From assembly GCA_023390245.1 (NCBI GenBank), contig JAEWDF010000059.1, positions 1 through 6,015 of the forward strand: 6,015 nucleotides of DNA, written 5' to 3'. The notes under the pieces are model-generated. The model saw only the letters and a list, made by a program, of their open reading frames with translations, had not been told where the DNA came from and ran no database searches. Source of the DNA: Pseudomonadota bacterium (GTDB lineage Bacteria; Pseudomonadota; Alphaproteobacteria; Caulobacterales; Caulobacteraceae). Shown in pieces: positions 1 through 5,265 of this stretch. The stretch's first letter is position 1. Each line of letters starts with the position of its first letter. The position numbers were made by a program, and so were the translations under genes.

Positions 1-1865
1 GGGCATGGCCCCTGTTCGGTCCGCGCGCGGCGGACGATGCGGCGGAGCTCGCCGCGATGAAGCGGGCGCTGGGGGATTTCCGCCTGTCGGCGCCGGCGAT
101 CCGGTTCGCCACCGGCACGGGCGGCACGCGCGTGACCCTGGCCCGGCCGGCCGAGCTGCGGCCCGTCGGCGGCGGCGTCCTGACCATCGCCCAGGCGGGC
201 GAGGGCCTCTATCTGTCCGAGCCGGGCCGGCTGGGCGGCGGCGCCCTGACCCTGACGGCCAGCCGCGGCGAGGGCCTGCCGGAGATGGCCGTGTCCGTGC
301 CGTCCTGGCGCCTGACCGATGGCGGTTTCGAGGCCGAGATCGACGGCAGGGCGGCGCTGGACTTCGACATCGGCCGGGGGATCGAGGCGGACATCCGCGG
401 TCTCCTGGCCCTGGCGGGGGAGCGGCTGACCTTCGCCGCGAAGGACTGCCTGGACGTCGCCGTCCGCCATGTGGAGCTGGGCGAGAACGATGTGGAGCAG
501 GCCGCCGGGCGGCTGTGCCCCGAGACCGGGCCGCTCCTCGTGTCGCAGGGCGGGCGCTGGCGCGTGGCGGGCCGGTTCGACCAAGTCTCGGCCGCCGCGC
601 CCTTCCTGGACATGCGGTTCGCCGAAGCGGCCGGGCGGCTGCGGGTCGACGGCGGACCGTCCGGCCTCGGCCTGGAGGCCCAGGTCGAGCGCGCCATGGT
701 CGTCGACGCCCTGGAGCCGCGTCGCTTCCATCCGCTGACGGCCGCCGGGACCGCGCGCCTGTCGGACGAGCAGTGGACGGGCGGCTTCGACCTGTCGCGC
801 GGGGGCGCCGCCCTGGCGCGCCTGACGCTGCGCCACGACGGCCGCGCCGAACGCGGCGGCCTGGACATCTCGGCGCCGTCGATCGTCTTCGCCGAGGGCG
901 GTCTGCAACCGTCGGACCTGACGCCGGTGCTCGACAATATCGTGCAGTCGCCGGTCGTCGGCGCGGTCGGCTTCGAGGGGCGGATCGACTGGACCGCCGA
1001 TCCGGAGGCGGGCGCCAGCCGCGGCCGCCTGACGCTGTCCGGCCTGGACTTCGTCACGCCCGCCGGCCCGATCGACGGCCTGAAGGGCGACATCGCCTTC
1101 ACCAGCCTGGTCCCGCCGATCACCGTCCCGGACCAGAGGCTGACGGTCGATCGGCTCGACACGGCGACCGACGCCACCGGCGCCGAACTGGTCTTCTCGC
1201 TGGACGAGACGGCGATCCGCGTGTCCGACGCGCGCGTCGAGGCCGCCGGGGGAACGGTGTCGGTCGAGCCGTTCGCCGTGCCGCTGGACCCGAGCCAGCC
1301 TTTCAGCGGCGTGGTGGTGCTGGACCGCGTGCAACTGGGCGAGGTGGTGTCGGATTCCGGCTTCGGGGACAAGGTCGAACTGGACGCGGTGGTGTCCGGC
1401 CGCCTGCCGTTCACGGCCGATCCGAAGACCGGCGTGCGGGTGTCCGGCGGCTCCCTGTCGGCGATCCAGCCCGGCCGGCTGTCGATCCGGCGCGAGGCCC
1501 TGGACCAGGTCGACGCCGGAGGAGGCGGGGAGGACGTGCCGCCGGGCATGGTCGAGGACCTGGCCTACCAGGCGATGGAGAACCTGGCCTTCGACGTGCT
1601 GAGCGCCGACGTGAACAGCCTGGACGGCGGGCGCATGGCGGTGCTGTTCCACATCAAGGGCCGCCACGACCCGCCCCAGCGACAGGAATTGCGCCTGTCC
1701 CTGCCGGAGCTGATCAGCCGGCGGTTCCTGAACCGCAACCTGCCGCTGCCGTCGGGCACCGGGATCGACCTGACGTTGGACACCACCCTGAACCTCAACC
1801 AGCTGATCGGCGATCTCCTGGCGGTCAATCGGGCCCGCGCGGGGCGGGCGGAGGACCCGCAATGA
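1..1865 (+). CDS. ydbH: YdbH-family AsmA-like intermembrane lipid transport protein (C-terminal part, cut by window start)
   Basis: The reading frame is open from the first bases (first full codon at base 3) to TGA at 1863-1865, giving 620 residues with no convincing start, so the gene begins upstream. The Met at base 57 is internal. The protein has the long run of alternating hydrophobic/polar beta-strand segments typical of AsmA-like/YdbH proteins, which form a hydrophobic periplasmic groove. Its last 150 or so residues resemble the YdbH C-terminal domain: a beta-rich stretch with SADVNSLDGGRMAVLFHIKG, then PELISRRFLNRNLPLP and a final strand/helix LTLDTTLNLNQLIGDLL. E. coli YdbH is about 880 residues, so roughly 250 N-terminal residues, including the inner-membrane anchor, are probably missing. 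Known for the family: YdbH acts redundantly with TamB and YhdP in phospholipid transport to the outer membrane and contacts YnbE through its C-terminus. The following ynbE and ydbL genes are the strongest support for this identity. Older databases label the domain 'dicarboxylate transport', which is probably misleading. Confidence 0.88.
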   Translation, partial: AWPLFGPRAADDAAELAAMKRALGDFRLSAPAIRFATGTGGTRVTLARPAELRPVGGGVLTIAQAGEGLYLSEPGRLGGGALTLTASRGEGLPEMAVSVPSWRLTDGGFEAEIDGRAALDFDIGRGIEADIRGLLALAGERLTFAAKDCLDVAVRHVELGENDVEQAAGRLCPETGPLLVSQGGRWRVAGRFDQVSAAAPFLDMRFAEAAGRLRVDGGPSGLGLEAQVERAMVVDALEPRRFHPLTAAGTARLSDEQWTGGFDLSRGGAALARLTLRHDGRAERGGLDISAPSIVFAEGGLQPSDLTPVLDNIVQSPVVGAVGFEGRIDWTADPEAGASRGRLTLSGLDFVTPAGPIDGLKGDIAFTSLVPPITVPDQRLTVDRLDTATDATGAELVFSLDETAIRVSDARVEAAGGTVSVEPFAVPLDPSQPFSGVVVLDRVQLGEVVSDSGFGDKVELDAVVSGRLPFTADPKTGVRVSGGSLSAIQPGRLSIRREALDQVDAGGGGEDVPPGMVEDLAYQAMENLAFDVLSADVNSLDGGRMAVLFHIKGRHDPPQRQELRLSLPELISRRFLNRNLPLPSGTGIDLTLDTTLNLNQLIGDLLAVNRARAGRAEDPQ

Positions 1866-1893
1866 TCATTCAGGCGCCGTTCACGACGGACCG

Positions 1894-1902
1894 TGCTACA
1901 AC
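1894..1902 (+). promoter_or_regulatory. Possible extended -10 element upstream of ynbE
   Basis: The 71-bp gap between the ydbH stop and the ynbE start contains TGCTACAAC. It fits an extended -10 (TG-n-TACAAC) and the GCTANAWC -10 form reported for Caulobacter housekeeping promoters. A start point near 1909 would give a leader of about 28 bases that includes the ynbE ribosome binding site. The nearest -35-like element, TTCACG at 1880-1885, lies only 11 bases upstream of TACAAC, which is too close for a standard spacer. This is therefore a candidate internal promoter, not a firm one. Confidence 0.33.
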
Positions 1903-1936
1903 CCCCTCGAACCTTGGCCGAACCGGAGCCTTCGTC

Positions 1937-2125
1937 ATGATCAACAAGCGTCAGCTCGCCGGACTCGGCCTGGGCGCCCTCGTCGCCGCGACGGCGGCCT
2001 GCGCCCCGACCGTCCGCCTGGAGGTCGCGCCCATCCAGATCTACGCCAAGCTGGACGCCGACGTGCGCGTCCGCCTGGATCAGGAGCTGCAGCAGCTGCT
2101 CCAGGACAATCCGAACCTTTTCTGA
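1937..2125 (+). CDS. ynbE: YnbE-family outer-membrane lipoprotein
   Basis: This encodes 62 residues, very close to E. coli YnbE (about 61). It starts at an ATG with GGAG at 1925-1928, eight bases upstream. Residues 1-21 form a short lipoprotein signal peptide (basic MINKRQ, then a hydrophobic stretch), with the probable lipidated cysteine at residue 22 in ATAAC. The mature protein is only about 41 residues: a beta-prone piece (TVRLEVAPIQIYAKLDADVRVRL) and an amphipathic end (DQELQQLLQDNPNLF), as in the family. In E. coli, YnbE is an outer-membrane lipoprotein that extends the YdbH beta-structure to complete a bridge between the membranes. The gene follows ydbH after 71 bases and precedes ydbL by 36. 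The -3 lipobox position is Thr rather than the usual Leu, a slightly weak lipobox. The frame is open far upstream through ydbH, but that extension is antisense-like Arg/Gly/Pro-rich shadow. Confidence 0.88.
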   Translation: MINKRQLAGLGLGALVAATAACAPTVRLEVAPIQIYAKLDADVRVRLDQELQQLLQDNPNLF

Positions 2126-2161
2126 TCGCCGATCGTTTCCCCGAACAAAGGACGGGCTGAG

Positions 2162-2521
2162 ATGACCCTTCGCAAACTCTTCGTCATCGGCGCGGCCGCC
2201 GCCGCCCTCGGACTGGCCGGCGCCGCGGCGGCCCAGACCGGCGCCCAGAAGGCGCTGATCGACCGCGCCAAGGCCGAAGGCGTCGTCGGCGAGCAGGCCG
2301 ACGGCTACCTGGGCTTCCGCACCGGTTCCTCGGACGCGTCGCTCCGCGCCGCCGTGGAGGCCACCAACGCCGGCCGTCGCTCCGCCTATGCGCGGGGCGC
2401 CGCCGAGGCCGGCACCTCGGCCGACGTGGCCGGCGCGCGCATGTTCGAGAGCCAGCTGTTGCCGCGCATCCAGTCGGGCCAGTGGTACCGCAACGCCCAG
2501 GGCCAGTGGGTCCAGCGCTGA
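2162..2521 (+). CDS. ydbL: YdbL-family (DUF1318) periplasmic protein
   Basis: This encodes 119 residues starting at an ATG with AAAGGA at 2147-2152, nine bases upstream. Residues 1-24 are a signal peptide (MTLRKL, then an Ala/Gly/Leu-rich core) with a probable signal peptidase I site after AAA at 22-24, leaving a mature chain beginning QTGAQKALID. The mature part carries the DUF1318 pattern: an N-terminal helix, VGEQADGYLGFRTG around residues 42-55, AVEATNAGRRSAYAR around 64-78, and the C-terminal SGQWYRNAQGQWVQ. In E. coli, YdbL is a soluble periplasmic protein encoded with YdbH and YnbE and thought to modulate assembly of their complex. The order ydbH-ynbE-ydbL is the same here, which supports all three calls. 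The 3' end overlaps the next gene. Confidence 0.9.
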   Translation: MTLRKLFVIGAAAAALGLAGAAAAQTGAQKALIDRAKAEGVVGEQADGYLGFRTGSSDASLRAAVEATNAGRRSAYARGAAEAGTSADVAGARMFESQLLPRIQSGQWYRNAQGQWVQR

Positions 2522-2820
2522 CCGCACCCGGGCCGGACAGGCCCCTGGCCCGGCGCGCCGTCCGGTTCGCCGTTTTCCTGGCCTGCGCCGTCGCGGTCGC
2601 CGCGGCCTCGACGGCGGGCCTCGGTCTGTTCTGGCGCTGGATCGGCGGTGGGACGCTGTCGCTGCACGGCTGGATCGCCATGACCTTGGGCGTCAGCGGC
2701 GCGTTCGGCCTGGCCTGGCTGTTGATGGCCCTGGCCTTCAAATCGGACCGGGAAGGCTGGGACGCCCGCGTCGACAACAGCCTGGACCCCGGTCGCGACG
2801 ACGACCCTTCCCAGTCCTAG
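2506..2820 (+). CDS. Small two-helix membrane protein, unknown function
   Basis: I do not recognise this protein. From the GTG at 2506 it has 104 residues. It shows a short proline-rich cytoplasmic N-terminus with Arg residues (PLARRAVR), a first membrane helix at about 20-43 (AVRFAVFLACAVAVAAAS onward), a short loop with WRWIGGG, a second helix at about 55-78 (WIAMTLGVSGAFGLAWLLMA), and an acidic hydrophilic tail rich in Asp and Ser. The positive residues before helix 1 suggest that both termini lie in the cytoplasm. The start is uncertain. GTG 2482 would overlap ydbL by 40 bases and GTG 2506 by 16. A CTG at 2518 forms a CTGA overlap with the ydbL stop and could be a degenerate ATGA-type coupled start. 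No candidate has a strong ribosome binding site, so translation is probably coupled to ydbL. Position suggests co-transcription with the lipid-transport genes, but a shared role is only inference. Confidence 0.7.
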   Translation: MGPALTAPGPDRPLARRAVRFAVFLACAVAVAAASTAGLGLFWRWIGGGTLSLHGWIAMTLGVSGAFGLAWLLMALAFKSDREGWDARVDNSLDPGRDDDPSQS

Positions 2821-3935
2821 GCCGCCGCGCGCCGGGCGGACAGCGCCGGCAGGAGCAGGCCTTCGGCCAGGGCGCGCACCGCCGGCACGGCGACGGCGTC
2901 GCCCGTCAGCTTCAGCGCCGCGCTCTCGCTCCCGGGCAGGCGGTAGTCGTCCCCCAGTCCCATCAGCCGCGCGGCCTCGCGTCCGGTGAGCCGCCGCAGG
3001 CGGACCCGGCCCTGGTCGCAGACCACCACATACTGGCGCGACGATCCCCCCGCCGGGGTCCGCAGGCAGCCGGCCAGGCCGTCGAAGCGGATCTCCAGCC
3101 GCTGGACCTTGCGGCCCGCCTCGACGCGGACCCGGCGATAGGCGGCGCCGACGCATCGCCGGCCGGAGGCCAGGGCCGCCTCCAGCCGCGCGCGGTGAAG
3201 CGGCGACGCCAGGGCCAGGACCGAGGCGGAATCCTCCAGCCAGGCGACCGCGTCGTCGGGCTCCAGCAGGGACTCGAGGTCCAGGTTGCGGCGCGGCGGC
3301 GCGGGCAGGGACCACCAGGCCCAGGCGGCCCGCGTCGTCGTCGGCAAGCGGTCCACGGCGGCGACCAGACGGGGCGTGTGGAAGGGCGCGCAGGGCCCGG
3401 GCGTCTCCGGCGCGGGGCCGCGCATGGCGACCACGAACAGGCGCGGCCGGGACTGCGGCAGCCAATGGACCGCGTCCATCTCCAGCGCCCCGACGCGATA
3501 GCCGGCCTCGGCCATGGCGGCGCAGACCGCCGCGAAGTCGCGCCCCTGGCCGGAGGTTAGCAGGCCGGCGACGTTCTCGAGCACCACGACGCGCGGCGCC
3601 CGGCCCTCGGCGTCCAGCCCCTGGACCAGCCGCCAGAATCCCCAGAAAGCGCCGGAGCGTCCCGCCTGCAGCCCGCCGCGCGCCCCGGCCAGGCTGAGAT
3701 CCTGGCACGGGGATGAGGCCCAGCACAGGTCGGGACGGCCGGGCAGGTCGGAAGGCGCCAGCGCCCAGACGTCGTCCTGGCGGAAGGGCGTCCCGGGATG
3801 GTTGGCGCGGAAGGCGGCCGCCTTCATGGCGTCCATGTCGTTGGCGAAGACGGTTTCGATCCCGGCCTGGGCCAGGCCGAGCCCGGCCAGTCCGCCGCCG
3901 GCGAAGAATTCATAGGCTGTCGGGCGAATCGCCAT
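2817..3935 (-). CDS. DNA (cytosine-5-)-methyltransferase, apparently without a partner nuclease
   Basis: This 372-residue protein transfers a methyl group from S-adenosylmethionine to C5 of cytosine within a DNA target. The conserved C5-methylase motifs appear in order: I, FFAGGGLAGLG (10-20, SAM binding); II, FANDMD (30-35); III, around DDV (54-56); IV, SSPCQDLS with catalytic Cys77; VI, ENV (120-122); VIII, QSRPR (161-165); IX, within LEIRFDGLAGCLRTPAGG (280-297); and X, GDAVAVPAVRAL (345-356). The variable region between VIII and IX (about 175-270), where the target recognition domain lies, holds a tryptophan-rich stretch AAWAWWSLP. All catalytic motifs look intact, so activity is expected. 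The ATG at 3935 is preceded by AAGGTG (3945-3940) a few bases upstream, and motif I begins nine residues in, so this start is secure. No endonuclease or mismatch-repair (Vsr) gene is seen on either side. The target sequence cannot be read from the protein. Confidence 0.93.
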   Translation of the reverse strand: MAIRPTAYEFFAGGGLAGLGLAQAGIETVFANDMDAMKAAAFRANHPGTPFRQDDVWALAPSDLPGRPDLCWASSPCQDLSLAGARGGLQAGRSGAFWGFWRLVQGLDAEGRAPRVVVLENVAGLLTSGQGRDFAAVCAAMAEAGYRVGALEMDAVHWLPQSRPRLFVVAMRGPAPETPGPCAPFHTPRLVAAVDRLPTTTRAAWAWWSLPAPPRRNLDLESLLEPDDAVAWLEDSASVLALASPLHRARLEAALASGRRCVGAAYRRVRVEAGRKVQRLEIRFDGLAGCLRTPAGGSSRQYVVVCDQGRVRLRRLTGREAARLMGLGDDYRLPGSESAALKLTGDAVAVPAVRALAEGLLLPALSARRAAA

Positions 3936-3946
3936 GGCGCACCTTA

Positions 3947-3993
3947 GCGCAGGCGAGGCCCTTGACCGAAGCCGTCCGCGCCCTCACCTGCGC
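3947..3993. repeat. Imperfect inverted repeat in the divergent intergenic region
   Basis: GCGCAGGCGAGG (3947-3958) is matched by CCTCACCTGCGC (3982-3993). Eleven of the twelve positions pair and the arms are separated by 23 bases. The dyad centre is near 3970, inside the 76-bp region between the divergent methyltransferase (start 3935) and lipoprotein (start 4012) genes. A TTGACC resembling a plus-strand -35 element (3962-3967) lies between the arms. The repeat could be a two-half-site operator acting on one or both genes, or a transcribed hairpin. Short inverted repeats are common by chance in DNA this rich in G and C, although twelve-base arms are longer than most. Confidence 0.45.
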
Positions 3994-3997
3994 CATG

Positions 3998-4005
3998 AAG
4001 AGGAG
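3998..4005 (+). promoter_or_regulatory. Ribosome binding site fixing the lipoprotein start
   Basis: AAGAGGAG is a strong Shine-Dalgarno match ending six bases before the ATG at 4012. It abuts the ATG at 4006 and lies far from the ATG at 3934, so it selects 4012 as the start. That choice also places a clean signal peptide at the N-terminus. Confidence 0.75.
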
Positions 4006-4011
4006 ATGCCG

Positions 4012-4491
4012 ATGCGCCCCGTCCCGTCGATCGCCGCCGTCGCCGTGCTCGGCCTGGCCCTGTCCGCCTGCTACGACCGGACCAAGGACGAACCGCAGGC
4101 CGCGCCGCCGCCCGAGACCGCGCCGGTGCTGGGCGGCGTCGACCTGGGCAAGCCGGTGCGGGCGCTGGGGACCGAGCCGTTCTGGAGCGTCGAGATCACG
4201 CGCGACGCCATCGTCTACACCCGGATGGACCAGGCGCCGCGTCGCGCGCCCAATCGTGGAGCGACGGTCCAGGGGACGGTGGCGACCTACGCCACCTCGA
4301 CCCCCTATCAGGAGGCGCTGAACGTCACCCTGATCGCCACTGAATGTTCGGACGGCATGAGCGACCGGGTCTATCCGCTGACGGCGCGGGTCCAGCTCGG
4401 GGCCGATACGCTGAACGGCTGCGCGGCCTCGGCCTCCGCCCTCATGGCCGCCGGCGAGAGCGGCGCGGTGCGGGACGAGCCGCAGGGCTGA
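4012..4491 (+). CDS. COG3650-type lipoprotein of unknown function
   Basis: This encodes 159 residues. Residues 1-19 are a lipoprotein signal peptide ending in the lipobox LSAC, so Cys20 is the probable lipidated residue. Asp at +3 rather than +2 of the mature protein gives no clear inner-membrane retention signal. A Pro/Ala/Glu-rich linker (about 24-40) leads to a small domain with GTEPFWSVEITRDAIVYTR (53-71) and, near the end, CSDGMSDRVYPLTARV (112-127) followed by LNGCA (134-138). The GTEPFW and DGMSDRVYP motifs are characteristic of proteins annotated COG3650, often found alone or near META/HslJ-type domains. Their biochemical role is not known to me. Cys112 and Cys137 could form a disulfide once exported. 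The gene is divergent from the methyltransferase and convergent with the LytTR gene, so it is probably monocistronic. Family call fairly sure; function unknown. Confidence 0.83.
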   Translation: MRPVPSIAAVAVLGLALSACYDRTKDEPQAAPPPETAPVLGGVDLGKPVRALGTEPFWSVEITRDAIVYTRMDQAPRRAPNRGATVQGTVATYATSTPYQEALNVTLIATECSDGMSDRVYPLTARVQLGADTLNGCAASASALMAAGESGAVRDEPQG

Positions 4492-4494
4492 GGC

Positions 4495-5265
4495 TCACCA
4501 CCAGCCGGCGGCGCGTAGCGCCCGGGCGTAGCGGCGGCTGACCGGCGCGGCGATCCCGCCCTCCAGCGTCAGGCTGGCGCGGCCGTCGCTGCGCCTGACC
4601 TCGCGCACCGCGTCCTTCGCCACCCACCACGACCGGTGCGTCTGGGCGCCTTCCAGCCCCTCCAGCTCCTCCAGGGCGTCGGACAGCCGCATCAGGATCA
4701 GGTCGGACCCGCGATCGGTGTGGACGCGCAGATAATGGTCCTCGGCCTGGACGGCGTGGATCGCGGCGCCTCTCAGACGCGGCGGCAGGCGCTGGGGGAA
4801 CCGGACCGCTCCGGTTCCGGCGGGGGCGGCGTGGGTCTGAACCGGCTTGCGGTCCAGGAAGATGTTGAGCGTGCTCAGCACCCCGGTCACCAGGACGACG
4901 GGCGTCAGGAAATCCAGGATCCGGCCCGGATGGGCGTGCAGGCCGCGCCCGTACATCCAGCCGGTCCAGCCCCACACCAGCACCGCCAGCGGCCCCGAGA
5001 TCACCAGGGTCAGGACCAGCGCCGCCAGCCAGGGCCTCCGATCGAAGTCGATCCGTCGCTCCACCGCCCGCGAACACAGATGACCCCACAACGCCGCGAC
5101 GAACATCAGCGGCAGCCAATAGGCCAGCCGCTGGGCCAGCGTGCCCTGGGTCATGCCGAAGGCCTGGGTCAGCGCCAGGACCGTCCCGGCGGCCAAGGCC
5201 ACGAACACGCCCTTGGCCGCCTCGCGCAAGAAGGCCGGCGGGCGTCCGGGGAAACCCGGCTTCAC
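4495..5265 (-). CDS. Membrane-anchored LytTR-family transcriptional regulator
   Basis: From the GTG at 5265 this is 256 residues. The N-terminal half has four predicted membrane helices, roughly 18-36, 47-65, 78-100 and 116-136, with little between them. After a linker (PVQTHAAPAGTG) comes a LytTR DNA-binding domain at about 160-254, with the hallmark pieces AEDHYLRVHT (174-183), LSDALEELEG (194-203), THRSWWVAKDAV (209-220) and PVSRRYARAL (241-250). LytTR domains bind DNA mainly through beta strands. Here there is no receiver domain, so the signal presumably enters through the membrane part, and the protein would act on DNA while anchored in the inner membrane. The start overlaps the stop of the upstream TetR gene as GTGA, with GGGGA nine bases upstream. 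This implies translational coupling and one shared transcript. The frame stays open further upstream, but that stretch is a shadow of the TetR gene. Confidence 0.88.
   Translation of the reverse strand: MKPGFPGRPPAFLREAAKGVFVALAAGTVLALTQAFGMTQGTLAQRLAYWLPLMFVAALWGHLCSRAVERRIDFDRRPWLAALVLTLVISGPLAVLVWGWTGWMYGRGLHAHPGRILDFLTPVVLVTGVLSTLNIFLDRKPVQTHAAPAGTGAVRFPQRLPPRLRGAAIHAVQAEDHYLRVHTDRGSDLILMRLSDALEELEGLEGAQTHRSWWVAKDAVREVRRSDGRASLTLEGGIAAPVSRRYARALRAAGWW

Noticed and set aside
209..1549. Long minus-strand open frame opposite ydbH
   Set aside because: Its Ser/Arg/Pro/Thr-rich product has no recognisable domain, and the opposite strand carries a well-supported beta-rich protein with a downstream partner operon.
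1861..1870. Perfect 10-base palindrome AATGATCATT at the ydbH stop
   Set aside because: It is short and includes the stop codon. There is no second copy or spacing pattern that would suggest a binding site.
5..2125. A 706-residue plus-strand frame running across ydbH and ending as YnbE
   Set aside because: Over ydbH it is an Arg/Gly/Pro-rich shadow typical of GC-rich DNA. Only the last 62 codons, from the ATG at 1937, have a ribosome binding site, a signal peptide and family resemblance.
2822..2839. CCGCC/GGCGG hairpin just after the convergent stops as a terminator of the ydbH operon
   Set aside because: It is a five-base stem inside the methyltransferase coding sequence with no U-tract. 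Such pairings are expected by chance at this GC content.
2388..3560. 390-residue plus-strand frame opposite the methyltransferase
   Set aside because: The composition is Arg/Pro/Gln/Gly-rich without domain features, and it lies antisense to intact methylase motifs.
2386..3726. Long minus-strand frame overlapping the methyltransferase and ydbL regions
   Set aside because: It is a low-complexity Ala/Gly/Arg/Pro shadow. The methyltransferase motifs lie in another frame of the same strand.
3962..3990. Plus-strand promoter based on TTGACC at 3962-3967
   Set aside because: The -35 match is good, but no acceptable -10 is found 16-18 bases downstream (CACCTG region). I mention it only as part of the divergent region.
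3934..4011. N-terminal extension of the lipoprotein from the ATG at 3934
   Set aside because: That ATG comes from the CCATGG overlapping the methyltransferase start. It would bury the signal peptide 26 residues inside the protein, while 4012 has a strong ribosome binding site and a proper lipoprotein signal.
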